A stretch of 64,000 nucleotides of DNA from Serpens sp035497915 (GCF_035497915.1 NZ_DATJCS010000020.1:1-64000), one strand, 5' to 3'; shown: positions 1-8,246, numbered from the stretch's first letter. A program made the numbers and translations. Notes: a model not told the origin generated them from the letters alone.

Positions 1-238
1 GTCTTGAGCGGGGAGAGTGATGTCAGTGAGCATGGCTTCAACGCAAAAAAATTTCGATGGAATGTCTAATTTTTATAGCGTTACGTCAAGGTGTGCAAAA
101 AAAATGTCGTGTCTTGAGGGTGTGAAATGTGTGTCAATCCCAGCTTTCACCAGCGGCTGCCTTTAGAAGCTCATAGACGCTGCCTCGTGTCCCCGGGTGC
201 TGACTCCTAAACGGCTGGTGTCTGGCGTAGCCTTTGAG
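1..238. other. Non-coding left edge downstream of nirH
   Basis: No convincing gene, RNA or terminator is visible. The stretch is less GC-rich than the adjoining nir genes and has two short A-runs near 45 and 105. In P. aeruginosa nirJ follows nirH directly, but here no reading frame continues past the nirH stop. Confidence 0.4.
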
Positions 239-727
239 TCAGACCCGCACCCCCGTCTTCTTCAATATCCGACTACTCACCAACATCTCATCCCCCCGGC
301 ACGCCTCGCCCAGCAATTCCCGAATCTGCGCCCGGTACGCCTCGATCTCTTCCGCGCTACGCCCATGCACCATGGCGAACAGGTTGTAGCGCCAGCCTTC
401 GCGGCGGGGGCGGCGGTAGCAGTGGCTGACGAAGGCTTGCGCGCCGAGCAGGGGGCCGAGGCGGGGGAGATGGGTGTCGTCCACGTCCCATACGGTCATG
501 CCGTTGTGGCGGTAGCCGAGGCGGTAGTGGTTGGGCACGGCGGCGATGCGGCGGATGGCGCCGTCGGCCTGCAGCTGGCGCAGCAGGTCGAGCACGGCCT
601 GTTCATCGAGGCCCAGCTGTTCGCCGATCCAGGCCCAGGGGTTGTCCACCAGCGGCAGGCCGGCCTGGGTGAGTTCCATCAGGCGGCGGACCAGCGCCCC
701 ATCAAACCGGGAAGTGCAGGCCGACAT
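239..727 (-). CDS. nirH: NirH, siroheme decarboxylase subunit (heme d1 synthesis)
   Basis: This 162-residue protein belongs to the AsnC/Lrp-like NirD/L/G/H family. The family removes the acetate side chains of the C12 and C18 positions of siroheme to give didecarboxysiroheme on the way to heme d1 (established for the family). An N-terminal winged-helix part (about residues 10-65) is followed by an RAM-like half with the conserved CYRRPRREGWRYNLFAMVHG stretch near residue 100. It is the last gene of the run nirS-M-C-F-D-L-G-H. It overlaps the upstream nirG by 26 bases, which argues for translational coupling. NirL and NirH share the YRRPRR motif, whereas NirD and NirG share HNYRREH, so naming within the family rests on gene order. 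Confidence 0.88.
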   Translation of the reverse strand: MSACTSRFDGALVRRLMELTQAGLPLVDNPWAWIGEQLGLDEQAVLDLLRQLQADGAIRRIAAVPNHYRLGYRHNGMTVWDVDDTHLPRLGPLLGAQAFVSHCYRRPRREGWRYNLFAMVHGRSAEEIEAYRAQIRELLGEACRGDEMLVSSRILKKTGVRV

Positions 728-1145
728 GGTAGGTCTCCTCCTTGGGCAGGTTGAGCACCGGCAGGCCGGTCAGCGCCTCGATGCGCGCGATGGTCTCGGC
801 GATGCCTTCGGGGGTGGCGCAGCCGAGCACGAACCACATGTTCCACTGGTGTTCGCGGCGGTAGTTGTGGGCGACCTCGGGCAGGCCGTCGAGGATGGCC
901 GCCACGGCGTCGAAGCGTTCTTCCGGCACGGACAGGGCGGCCAGGGTAAAGGCGCCGCCCAGGCGGTCGATGTCGAACATGGGGCCGAAGCGGGTGAGGG
1001 TGCCGTCGTCCAGCAAGGCCTGCACGCGGGCGCGCAGGGTGGCGGCGTCGCTGTGCAGTTCCTCGGCCAGCGCGTCCCAGGGGCGGGGCACCAGCGGCAG
1101 GCCCAATTGCAGGCGGTTGATCAGGCGGCGGTCGAGGTCATCCAT
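702..1145 (-). CDS. nirG: NirG, siroheme decarboxylase subunit
   Basis: This 147-residue protein is the third of four paralogous Lrp-like siroheme decarboxylase subunits. It has the winged-helix N-terminus and the HNYRREHQWNMWFVL motif around residues 90-105, the same class as the NirD protein of this operon. In the family these proteins work in pairs in the cytoplasm on siroheme. The ATG overlaps the nirL stop region by 8 bases. Length agrees with the P. aeruginosa protein. Confidence 0.88.
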   Translation of the reverse strand: MDDLDRRLINRLQLGLPLVPRPWDALAEELHSDAATLRARVQALLDDGTLTRFGPMFDIDRLGGAFTLAALSVPEERFDAVAAILDGLPEVAHNYRREHQWNMWFVLGCATPEGIAETIARIEALTGLPVLNLPKEETYHVGLHFPV

Positions 1146-1644
1146 GGGCGCGGTCCAGGACCGGCGCGAAGCGCCCGCCGCATTGCTTGTAGGCGCGGGT
1201 GCTGAACAGCAACTTGTGCGGCCGCTCGCTCAGGCCCAGTTCGGCCAGCAGCGCGGCGATGTGCGCGGTGACGCTGGCCCGCTCGCGGCCGTGCACCATG
1301 CAGAACAGGTTGTAGGGCCAGTGCGGCAGGCGGCGCGGGCGGCGGTAGCAGAGGTTGACGCCCGGCGCGGCGGACAGCCGTTCGCCCACCGCGTCCACCT
1401 CGGCGTCGGGAATGTCCAGCACCAGCATGGCGTTGGCGTGGATGCCCAGCGCGCGGTGCTTGAGCACCAGGCCGACGCGGCGGAACAGCCCATCGCGCTG
1501 CCACTGCTGTACCTGTTCCAGCACCTGTTCCTCACTGGTGCCGATGCGTTCGGCCAGCAGCCGATACGGACTGGCTTCCAGCGGCAGGCCTTCTTCCAGC
1601 AGGCGGCGCAGGCGCACGGCCTGCAGGTCGTCGAGCGGCGTCAT
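1138..1644 (-). CDS. nirL: NirL, siroheme decarboxylase subunit
   Basis: This 168-residue protein is a member of the NirD/L/G/H family. Start ATG at 1644 overlaps the nirD stop in an ATGA arrangement, so the downstream start is preferred over the much longer open frame. It contains LCYRRPRRLPHWPYNLFCMV, the NirL/NirH-type variant of the substrate-binding region, and a C-terminal basic/cysteine-containing tail (KQCGGRF). It is a separate gene from nirD, as in P. aeruginosa, and not fused as in Paracoccus. Confidence 0.88.
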   Translation of the reverse strand: MTPLDDLQAVRLRRLLEEGLPLEASPYRLLAERIGTSEEQVLEQVQQWQRDGLFRRVGLVLKHRALGIHANAMLVLDIPDAEVDAVGERLSAAPGVNLCYRRPRRLPHWPYNLFCMVHGRERASVTAHIAALLAELGLSERPHKLLFSTRAYKQCGGRFAPVLDRAHG

Positions 1645-2102
1645 GGCAGGTTCTCCAGGGAAAAACCCAGGTCGATGCGGTAGGAGTGCTCCATCGGCAG
1701 GTCCAGCGGGACCAGGCCAGTGTCCGTCTCGATCTCGGCGAGCAGGCGATCCAGGCTGGGGCGATCCGGCCCGGTGAGCACGAACCACAGGTTGTAGACG
1801 TGTTCGCGCCGGTAGTTGTGGTTGACCTCGGGGTACTGGCTGATGCGCGCGGCCACCTGCTCCAGGCGTTCGGCCGGCACCGCCAGGGCGACCAGGGTGC
1901 TGGCGCCGGCGCGGCTGTGCTCGAACACCGGGCCGATGCGCGACAGGGCATCGCGCGCCTGCAGGCGGCGCAGGCTGTCGAGCAGCGCCGGTTCGCTGCA
2001 GCCCAGTTCCTCGGCCATCGCCCGGTAGGGCTCGGCGCACAGCGGCATGCCGTGCTGGAAGCGTTCGATCAGCCGGCGGTCCAGCGGCTCCAGGCGGTCC
2101 AT
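1641..2102 (-). CDS. nirD: NirD, siroheme decarboxylase subunit
   Basis: This 153-residue protein is the first of the four siroheme decarboxylase paralogues. The winged-helix segment includes RFQHGMPLCAEPYRAMAEEL near residue 15. The HNYRREHVYNLWFVLTG motif near residue 95 and the C-terminal YRIDLGF follow. It starts one base after the nirF stop. In the family NirD and NirL form a complex that decarboxylates siroheme. Confidence 0.88.
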   Translation of the reverse strand: MDRLEPLDRRLIERFQHGMPLCAEPYRAMAEELGCSEPALLDSLRRLQARDALSRIGPVFEHSRAGASTLVALAVPAERLEQVAARISQYPEVNHNYRREHVYNLWFVLTGPDRPSLDRLLAEIETDTGLVPLDLPMEHSYRIDLGFSLENLP

Positions 2103-2103
2103 G

Positions 2104-3282
2104 TCACAGCCCCGTCTCGTGGGCGCGGCTGGTGAAGAAGATGCCGCTGGGGCTGTCGGCCGGCAGGCGCTGGATCAGCTCCAGGCGGTACGGGTCCCAG
2201 ACCTGCACCTCGTTGTTGTCGCGCACCGACAGCCACAGCTGGTCGCCGCGCGCGGTGAATTCCATGTGCAGCACGGCCGGGCCGGGTTCCAGGGTCTTGA
2301 TGACCTTGCGCGTTTCGGTGTCGATCACCTGGATCAGGTGGTTGTCCGGGTGGGCGAAGTTCACCCAGATCTGCCGGCCGTCCGGGCGGGCCATGACGAA
2401 CACCGGCTGGCCGGCCACGTCGATGGCGCCGACCTGTTTCCAACTGTGGCTGTCGACCACCAGCACGCGGTGCTGGCCGATGGCGGGCACGAAGGTCTGC
2501 TCGCCGGCCACGGTCCAGCCTTCCAGGTGCGGCATCTTGTAGACCGGCAGTTTCTGCTGGCCGCGGCCGTAGCCGTCGAGGATGCGCTCGATGCCGCGCT
2601 CGGGGTGCCAGAGGTCGAGCTTGGCCATGCCGTCCTCGCCGAACAGGCCGGCCACGTAGTAGCGGCCGTCCGGGGTGAGCAGCGCGTCGTAGGGCTGCTT
2701 GCCGATGTTCTCGAAGCGGGTGACCTTCGGCGTGCGGCCGGCGCTGAAGTCCAGCAGCCAGGTTTCGCCGGTGTCGAACAGGCTGTAGATGAAGCCGTTG
2801 TTGGGCACGTCGGTGACGCCGACCACCCGGGAGTTGCGGCTGCCGTCGGGCAGCGGGGTGGCGGGGATGTCGGCCACCGGTTCCAGGGTCACGGCGTCGA
2901 ACACCTTCACGCCGCCCGGCTCGTAGTTGCCCACGGCGATCAGCGTGCCGTCCTGGCTGATGGCGCCACCGATGCTGTTGCCGCCCTGTACCACGCGCTT
3001 GACCAGCCGCTGTTCGAGCAGGTCCACCTTGCTCAGCCCGCCGTCGCGGCCGAACACGTAGGCGAAGCGCTGGTCGCGGGAAAACACCACCGAGGCGTGG
3101 GACAGGTCGCCCAGGCCCTCGATGCGGGCCAGGCGGGTCTGGCCGCTGGTTTCGATCAGTTGCAGGGTGCCGGTGGCGCGTTCGACCACCACGCCAAGAT
3201 CACCGGTGCCGCGCAAGGTGGGCTGCGCACAGGCGCAGAGAACCAGGCTGGCCATGGCCAGCAGCAGGGAAGGGCGCTTCAT
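2104..3282 (-). CDS. nirF: NirF, heme d1 biosynthesis dehydrogenase
   Basis: This 392-residue protein is predicted periplasmic. Its start at 3282 opens with MKRPSLLLAMASLVLCACAQ, which has a lipobox (L-C-A-C), so it is probably a lipoprotein. The rest is an eight-bladed propeller related to the d1 domain of NirS, including YHIEF-like repeats and the conserved GGAISQDG and PDGSRNSRVVG stretches. NirF carries out a late step of heme d1 synthesis, converting pre-d1 to dihydro-d1 (family knowledge). One base separates it from nirC. A longer frame extends upstream, but it runs through nirC and is not used. Confidence 0.9.
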   Translation of the reverse strand: MKRPSLLLAMASLVLCACAQPTLRGTGDLGVVVERATGTLQLIETSGQTRLARIEGLGDLSHASVVFSRDQRFAYVFGRDGGLSKVDLLEQRLVKRVVQGGNSIGGAISQDGTLIAVGNYEPGGVKVFDAVTLEPVADIPATPLPDGSRNSRVVGVTDVPNNGFIYSLFDTGETWLLDFSAGRTPKVTRFENIGKQPYDALLTPDGRYYVAGLFGEDGMAKLDLWHPERGIERILDGYGRGQQKLPVYKMPHLEGWTVAGEQTFVPAIGQHRVLVVDSHSWKQVGAIDVAGQPVFVMARPDGRQIWVNFAHPDNHLIQVIDTETRKVIKTLEPGPAVLHMEFTARGDQLWLSVRDNNEVQVWDPYRLELIQRLPADSPSGIFFTSRAHETGL

Positions 3283-3283
3283 G

Positions 3284-3613
3284 TCAGGGATTTCCTTGCA
3301 GGAGTCGGTCGACCAGCCAGGTGATTTCCCGCTCGTCGAGCAGGGCGTTCCAGCCGGGCATGGCGGTGCCGGGACGGCCGTGGGTAACGGTGGCAATGAG
3401 GGAATCGCGGGGTTTGCCGGCGAGGGCCTCGGGCGTGATGGCCGGGCCGAGTCCGCCGGTGAGGCGCAGGCCGTGGCAGGAGCCACAGTCCTGAAGGAGC
3501 AGATGCTCCAGTTGGCGGCGGTCGATGGACTCATCGGCCGACACCGGGGGAATCGACAGCAGGGACGTCATGCTCAGGGCGGTGATGAAACTCAGCAATC
3601 GCGATCTGTTCAT
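3284..3613 (-). CDS. nirC: NirC, c-type cytochrome of heme d1 assembly/electron transfer
   Basis: This 109-residue secreted monoheme cytochrome c has a signal peptide ending about residue 26 (PPVSA). The heme motif CGSCH is near residue 43, and a methionine ligand is in TAMPGW near residue 85. NirC-type cytochromes feed electrons to NirS and take part in d1 maturation (family knowledge). It sits between nirM and nirF in the standard order and is probably translated from the same message. Confidence 0.9.
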   Translation of the reverse strand: MNRSRLLSFITALSMTSLLSIPPVSADESIDRRQLEHLLLQDCGSCHGLRLTGGLGPAITPEALAGKPRDSLIATVTHGRPGTAMPGWNALLDEREITWLVDRLLQGNP

Positions 3614-3629
3614 GACGTCCCCCTGCGGT

Positions 3630-3947
3630 TTACTTCTTCAGCGACAGGACCCAGTTGGCCAGGGTCTTGGCTTCGGCGTCGGAGACGGCGTTCGGCGGCA
3701 TCGGGATCGGACCCCAGACGCCCTGGCTGCCATTCTTGATGTGCAGGGCCAGGGTGTCGGCGGCACCGGCGACACCGGCGTACTTGGCGGCGACGTCCTT
3801 GAGGGCCGGGCCGACCATCTTCATGTCGGTGTTGTGGCAGGCGGCGCAGGGCTTGCTCTTGAACAGCGCTTCGCCATCGGAGGCCAGGGCCGGCTGCAGG
3901 CTCATGGCAGCGCCCAGGGCGAGCATCGGGAGCAGGACTTTCTTCAT
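3630..3947 (-). CDS. nirM: NirM, cytochrome c-551
   Basis: This 105-residue small class I cytochrome c has a signal peptide of about 22 residues. The mature part starts near SDGEALFKSKPCAACH with heme motif CAACH, and the methionine ligand lies in PMPPNAV. It is the classic periplasmic electron donor to cytochrome cd1 nitrite reductase. It directly follows nirS copy 1, separated from it by a strong hairpin, and has a good ribosome site before the ATG. Confidence 0.93.
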   Translation of the reverse strand: MKKVLLPMLALGAAMSLQPALASDGEALFKSKPCAACHNTDMKMVGPALKDVAAKYAGVAGAADTLALHIKNGSQGVWGPIPMPPNAVSDAEAKTLANWVLSLKK

Positions 3948-3970
3948 ATAAAGACTTCCTTAAGGCTAAT

Positions 3971-3992
3971 GGGACGGGGATGAACCCGTCCC
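3971..3992 (-). other. Hairpin between nirS copy 1 and nirM
   Basis: An 8-bp perfect stem (GGGACGGG/CCCGTCCC) with a 6-base loop lies between the nirS stop and the nirM start. There is no T-run, so it is more likely an RNA stability or processing element than a full terminator. This is inference. Confidence 0.55.
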
Positions 3993-4004
3993 GCGGGAGG
4001 TACC

Positions 4005-5726
4005 TCAGTAAACGTCGTACTGAGTGTTGTGCACGTTGAATTTACCCGTCGGGGTAATCAACCTTTTGTCCCGGATCACTGTTTTGAGCTTGAGGGTCTT
4101 GTCGTCGACCACCACGATGGCCGACTCCTCGTCCTGTCCGCTCCAAACCGAGAACCAGACTTCGTCGCCGGCCTTATTGTACTCAGGCTGCACGACGCGC
4201 TTGGCACCTTCCTTGATTCCGGACCAATCGCCAATAGGCAGAACGGTGTAGCCGGCCGCCAGATTGTCAATGTTGAACACCGTCACCGACTGGCTGATCG
4301 CCGCATCGGGGTGGAAGGTGGTGTCCAGGTACAGGTTGCGGGATTTCGGGTGCGTCTTGATGAACAGCGAACCGCCGCCCTGGCCCTTGAGGGTTTCCAC
4401 CACCTTCCAGGCGTGCTGCGGGTTCTTCTCGGGATCGGTGCCGATCAGCGAGATGGTCTCGTCGCCCAGGTGGCTGGTGGCCCACACCGGACCGTATTTC
4501 GGGTGGTTGAAGTTGGCGCCACGACCCGGGTGCGGGATCTTGCCGACGTCCACCAGGGCCGCCATCTTGCGGTCCTTGGAGTCGATCACCGCGACCTTGT
4601 TGGAGTTGTTCGCCGCCGTCATGAAGTAGCGGTGGCTGACGTCCCAGCCGCCGTCATGCAGGAACGGCGCGGTGCCGATGGTGGTGATGGACAGGTTGTC
4701 GATGTCCTCGTAGTTCACCAGCATGACCTTGCCGGTTTCCTTGACGTTGACGATGAACTCCGGGTGCTCGTGGGAGGCGATGATCGCCGCCACGCGCGGT
4801 TCCGGGTGGTATTCCTGGGTACCGACGGTCATGCCCCGGGTGGAGACGATCTGCAGCGGTTCCAGGGTTTCGCCGTCCATGATGGTGAACTGCGGCGGCC
4901 AGTAGTCGCCGGCGATCACGTACTTGTCCTCGTAGCCCTTGAACTTCGAGGTTTCCACCGAGCGGGCCTCGATGCCCACCTTGATCTCGGCGACCTTGAT
5001 CGGCTCCTTGCCCCACAGGTCGATCATGTCGATCTTGGCGTCGCGGCCGATCACCAGCAGGTAGCGGCCGGAGGCGGACATGCGCGAGATGTGCACGGCG
5101 TAGCCGGTGTCGATGGTCTTGACGATCTTCTTGGTCTTGCCGTCGATCAGCGCGATCTTGCCGTCGTCACGCAGGGTGACGGAGAACAGGTTGGGCAGAT
5201 CCAGCTTGTTCAGCTGCTTCTTCGGACGGTTCTCGGGCTTGACCAGCACCTTCCAGGAATTCTTCATCTCGGCCAGGCCCCACTCCGGCGGAGTCGGCGG
5301 GGTGTGCTGGATGTACTTGGCCATCAGCGTGATTTCGTCCTTGGTCAGCGCGTTGGACGTGCCCCAGTTGGGCATGCCGGCGGGCGAACCATAGGTGATC
5401 AGCGCCTCCAGGAAGGCCTGGCCGCGTTGCTGGGTGATGTCCGGAGTCAGCGGCTTGCCGGTGGCGCCCTTGCGCAGCACGCCGTGGCAGCCGGCGCAGC
5501 GCTGGAAGTAGATTTCCTTGGCCTTCTCGAACTCGTTGGCGGTCAGGTCCGGTGCGCCGGGGCTGCGTACCACCTGGGCACTGGCCGGATCGACGGCCGA
5601 GGCCTGGCTGGTGTAGGCGGCATCAGGGCTGTCGGGGGTAGTGGTCTTGGCTTGCGCGACGGCGACGCCGAGCAGCGAAAGAGCGGCAATGAACCCTGTC
5701 ACTAGCGGTTTGCTTGCGGTGCTCAT
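4005..5726 (-). CDS. nirS: Cytochrome cd1 nitrite reductase, copy 1 (P. aeruginosa type)
   Basis: This 573-residue periplasmic enzyme reduces nitrite to nitric oxide. The start is ATG at 5726, which begins a signal peptide (to about residue 26, AQA). The c domain has CAGCH at residues 77-81 and an axial methionine in GMPNW. The d1 propeller follows, with the AVHISRMSASGR segment that carries the d1 axial histidine and the IIASHEHPEF and FLHDGGWD segments holding the active-site histidines. The N-terminal arm contains AAYTSQASAVDPA, the region that holds the swapped Tyr10 in P. aeruginosa. Sequence throughout is close to the P. aeruginosa form as I remember it and differs clearly from copy 2. 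It heads nirM-C-F-D-L-G-H. Confidence 0.96.
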   Translation of the reverse strand: MSTASKPLVTGFIAALSLLGVAVAQAKTTTPDSPDAAYTSQASAVDPASAQVVRSPGAPDLTANEFEKAKEIYFQRCAGCHGVLRKGATGKPLTPDITQQRGQAFLEALITYGSPAGMPNWGTSNALTKDEITLMAKYIQHTPPTPPEWGLAEMKNSWKVLVKPENRPKKQLNKLDLPNLFSVTLRDDGKIALIDGKTKKIVKTIDTGYAVHISRMSASGRYLLVIGRDAKIDMIDLWGKEPIKVAEIKVGIEARSVETSKFKGYEDKYVIAGDYWPPQFTIMDGETLEPLQIVSTRGMTVGTQEYHPEPRVAAIIASHEHPEFIVNVKETGKVMLVNYEDIDNLSITTIGTAPFLHDGGWDVSHRYFMTAANNSNKVAVIDSKDRKMAALVDVGKIPHPGRGANFNHPKYGPVWATSHLGDETISLIGTDPEKNPQHAWKVVETLKGQGGGSLFIKTHPKSRNLYLDTTFHPDAAISQSVTVFNIDNLAAGYTVLPIGDWSGIKEGAKRVVQPEYNKAGDEVWFSVWSGQDEESAIVVVDDKTLKLKTVIRDKRLITPTGKFNVHNTQYDVY

Positions 5727-6139
5727 GCGAATCTCCTTAGGGCCGGCCTGGGTCGTATCGCGGCGGGCCATTACAGCGGGTACGGGGGTACTCGGTGAGT
5801 ACATTTTTCTTAGGATCGGTACTCTCTGTCTGGGGTCTCTGGTTCGATCTGGCCCTGGGTCTGGGTGGAAACTCCGCTCCGGGTCGATGCCCCTCACATC
5901 GAAGCCGGGCGCCGTGATGCGCGGCTAGGATCGCCGCGGGGGTGAGGGGGCGTCCTTGACGTCAATCAACCGGCAAGGAAACACAAAGCGTGCGCCGTCA
6001 CAGGGATGCGGCATTGAACTGCCACCATGCGGAACCGAGAGCGGCTATGAAGGCTGGGTTATTGCGGGAATGCCGACAGTAATTTCAATGGGCTGAAGTC
6101 GTGCGGCTTGAACGCATTCGAGTTTGTCTGGAAGGCACT
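5727..6139. promoter_or_regulatory. Intergenic control region between nirS copy 1 and the divergent small gene
   Basis: This is a 413-base gap. It holds one Anr/Dnr-type box at 5956-5969 and otherwise no gene I can support. Open frames running through it are upstream extensions of the nirS frame. The leader from the box to the nirS start is about 230 bases, unusually long. Confidence 0.5.
5956..5969 (-). promoter_or_regulatory. Anr/Dnr-type box upstream of nirS copy 1
   Basis: TTGAC-GTCA-ATCAA matches TTGAT-N4-ATCAA with one mismatch. Such boxes bind FNR-family regulators (Anr, Dnr) that switch on denitrification genes at low oxygen with nitric oxide. It may also influence the divergent gene at 6140. 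Confidence 0.75.
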
Positions 6140-6601
6140 ATGAAACATATAAAACTGAAACTTGCATGGTTTGTTCTCGTATCGCAGCTCGCTCCTTCCC
6201 TGGCTCAGGCTGCTTTCGAGCTTGAATCGCTCGAGTATGAAGAGGCGCTGCACAGTTATCGGGAGGCGGATCGTTACGAGAACTACCGCTGTGTTCATTA
6301 TCCTGCGAACAAGCAGTACCAGCCCCTGGCCGAATCCAGGCCCATAGCCATCGAGATCGATGACGTCCTGTACCTGAAGGTGAGTGGAGTCCTGCATGAA
6401 CTGCGCAGCGTGGAGCACGACGATCCGCTTCAGCTGATGTACCGGGCTCCGGAAGCCCAGCTTGAAGCGGAGTACGAAATAACCGGCAGGTTCAATCCTT
6501 CGGAGTACGGAGAATCGGAAGACCGCCAGGGCGAGCTGAAGGTCAGACAGCGTGACGGGAGCCTGGCGATAAGAACCTTCGGTGATCGCTGCGGCATTTG
6601 A
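6140..6601 (+). CDS. Secreted protein of unknown function inside the nir island
   Basis: This 153-residue protein is not recognised. The ATG at 6140 is preferred because GGAAGG lies just upstream and it opens a signal peptide (MKHIKLKLAWFVLVSQL, cleavage near AQA). The mature part is rich in acidic and aromatic residues and has two cysteines (NYRCVHYP and the C-terminal GDRCGI), which could form a disulfide. It lies on the opposite strand to the nir genes, between the two nir operons. Base composition is less GC-rich than nirS. No heme motif is present. Confidence 0.65.
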   Translation: MKHIKLKLAWFVLVSQLAPSLAQAAFELESLEYEEALHSYREADRYENYRCVHYPANKQYQPLAESRPIAIEIDDVLYLKVSGVLHELRSVEHDDPLQLMYRAPEAQLEAEYEITGRFNPSEYGESEDRQGELKVRQRDGSLAIRTFGDRCGI

Positions 6602-6632
6602 GAGGCGGGGCGCTTTTTACCCGAGGGTGGAT

Positions 6633-6670
6633 AAAAAAACCCGCAGCCGAGGTCCCGGTTCTGCTGCGGG
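6633..6670 (-). terminator. Terminator of the nirS2-nirT-nirB operon
   Basis: On the minus strand a CCCGCAG/CTGCGGG stem is followed by seven T residues, 50 bases after the nirB stop. A second G/C-rich hairpin (CCCCCGTC/GACGGGGG, about 6679-6702) precedes it. Together they separate the nirSTB operon from the second nirS operon. Confidence 0.85.
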
Positions 6671-6719
6671 AAAGAGTACCCCCCGTCTCTGAAGGGACGG
6701 GGGAGTGTCTGGTGGGCGG

Positions 6720-7595
6720 TTACAGGCGCTTGGCGGTGATCCCCGCCTCGGCGTCGATGCCCAGCTGGTAGCCCAGCGAAACGTGGTGGTAGCGACCATT
6801 GGCGTGGTCGTCGTGGATCGCGAAGCCGAAGTTGTAGACCTTGCCCGGTTCGAGCTTCACGTCGCCCTGGCCGCCAGCGAAGGCGCGGGTGAACACCACC
6901 GACCAGGTGCCGCCGTTCTGGCTGCCGCTGGCGCCCTTGAGGGCGCTGCCGCCTTCCATCACGCGCGCTTCGGCGATGTGGCCGTCGTAGGTCTTGTTCT
7001 CGCCGCTGCGCCACTGGTTGAGGTCGTAGTACACGCCGTTGGCCAGCGAGCCGTTCTTCACGTACTTGGTCTTGCTGTCGGCGGCGCCGGGCATGCTGCG
7101 CGCATCGCCGTGGCAGCTGGCCCAGCAGCCGCCCTGTTCGGCCAGTTCCACCTGGGAGCCGGCTTCGAGCATGTAGGCGAGCTTCACCGGGTTCTTGGCG
7201 TCCATCTTCGCCGCCCCGGAAGCCGCCGGCTGTTGCCAGCTGAAGCGCAGGTAGAGGTTCTGGCCGTCATGGGCGGCCTGTACCTTGGCATTGATGAACG
7301 GGGCCTTGCCGGCGATGGGGCTGGGCTCCAGCTTCTGGCCGCTGGCCATCTTCTGGCCCATGTCGCCGGCTTCCTCGGAGTGACAGTCGGCGCAGGCTTC
7401 GCCCTTGCGCAGGGCACGGGCGCCGCCGTGCTCGGTGCCCTTGGTGATCCATTCCACCGGCGAGACGCCGGGGTAGAACAGTGTGATGTCGGTGGCCGGC
7501 AGCGCGCTCCAGTCGGCGGGCGGCGCGGCAAGTACGGCCTGGGCGCTCAGCAGCAGGCCGCCGGCGATGGCGGTGTGCAGCAGTGAACTTTTCAT
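6720..7595 (-). CDS. nirB: NirB, cytochrome c-552 of the nirSTB operon
   Basis: This 291-residue periplasmic c-type cytochrome has a signal peptide ending near VLAAPP. The start is ATG at 7595 with GGAG upstream; an in-frame TTG at 7613 is less likely. Two heme attachment sites are seen: CADCH near residue 68 and CWASCH near residue 158. The latter has three residues between the cysteines instead of two. The C-terminal half resembles the ethylbenzene-dehydrogenase-like heme-binding domain (TWSVVFTRAF, NFGFAIHDDH). In P. stutzeri NirB lies after nirS-nirT and is a diheme cytochrome of unclear role. The same order is found here. Confidence 0.82.
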   Translation of the reverse strand: MKSSLLHTAIAGGLLLSAQAVLAAPPADWSALPATDITLFYPGVSPVEWITKGTEHGGARALRKGEACADCHSEEAGDMGQKMASGQKLEPSPIAGKAPFINAKVQAAHDGQNLYLRFSWQQPAASGAAKMDAKNPVKLAYMLEAGSQVELAEQGGCWASCHGDARSMPGAADSKTKYVKNGSLANGVYYDLNQWRSGENKTYDGHIAEARVMEGGSALKGASGSQNGGTWSVVFTRAFAGGQGDVKLEPGKVYNFGFAIHDDHANGRYHHVSLGYQLGIDAEAGITAKRL

Positions 7596-7640
7596 GGTGG
7601 GGTTCTCCGTCAAGGCTAATGTGGTCCGCTGGAGCGGTCC

Positions 7641-8246
7641 TTATCCTTCGTCTTCTTCGGTCATGCCCTGCGGTTTGCTGTGGGCGATGCCCTTGTGGCA
7701 ATCGATGCAGGTCATGTTGTCTTCGCGGGCCATCTCGTGCTGCTTGCGGGCGCGTTGCTTCTGGCTGGCGGCGTTCATGCTGTCCAGGCTGTGGCAGTTG
7801 CGACACTCGCGCGAGTCGACGGCCTTCATGCGCGCCCATTCGCTGCGCGCCAGTTGCAGGCGCTTGGCCTCGAACTTCTCGGGTGTGTCGATGGTGCCCA
7901 CCAGCTTGCCCCACAGCTCCCGCGAGGCCTGGATCTTGCGGACCATCTTGTAGGTCCACTCCTTGGGCACGTGGCAGTCCGGGCAGGTGGCGCGCACACC
8001 GGTGCGGTTGCTGTAGTGAATGGTCTTCTGGTACTCCGGGTACACGTTGTCGCGCATCTCGTGGCAGGAGAGGCAGAAGGCTTCGGTGTTGGTGGCCTCC
8101 AGGACGGTGTTGAAACCGCCCCAGAAGATCACCCCGGCCGCGAAACCGGCCACCAGCAGGGCGCCGAGCGAATAGCGCGCGCTGGGCCGTTTCAGGAAGG
8201 CAAGCAGGCGCTTGAACGCTGACGTGCGAACTTCAGGGTCTTTCAT
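7641..8246 (-). CDS. nirT: NirT, tetraheme NapC/NirT-family cytochrome c
   Basis: This 201-residue protein has one N-terminal membrane anchor (about residues 25-47) and a periplasmic domain with four heme motifs: CLSCH, CPDCH, CRNCH and CIDCH. NapC/NirT proteins take electrons from quinol and pass them to periplasmic reductases. In P. stutzeri NirT is needed for nitrite reduction in vivo. It is placed directly between nirS copy 2 and nirB, as in that organism. Confidence 0.93.
   Translation of the reverse strand: MKDPEVRTSAFKRLLAFLKRPSARYSLGALLVAGFAAGVIFWGGFNTVLEATNTEAFCLSCHEMRDNVYPEYQKTIHYSNRTGVRATCPDCHVPKEWTYKMVRKIQASRELWGKLVGTIDTPEKFEAKRLQLARSEWARMKAVDSRECRNCHSLDSMNAASQKQRARKQHEMAREDNMTCIDCHKGIAHSKPQGMTEEDEG

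Noticed and set aside
239..2102. nirD, nirL, nirG and nirH considered as Lrp/AsnC transcription regulators
   Set aside because: They share the fold, but gene order after nirF and the NYRREH/YRRPRR motifs identify siroheme decarboxylase subunits.
4029..5705. Long plus-strand open frame (558 codons) opposite nirS copy 1
   Set aside because: It lies fully antisense to a conserved gene, has no ribosome site, and its composition (runs of H, V, D, Q, G) is what codon bias in a high-GC genome gives. The same applies to the frame at 8212-9933 opposite nirS copy 2.
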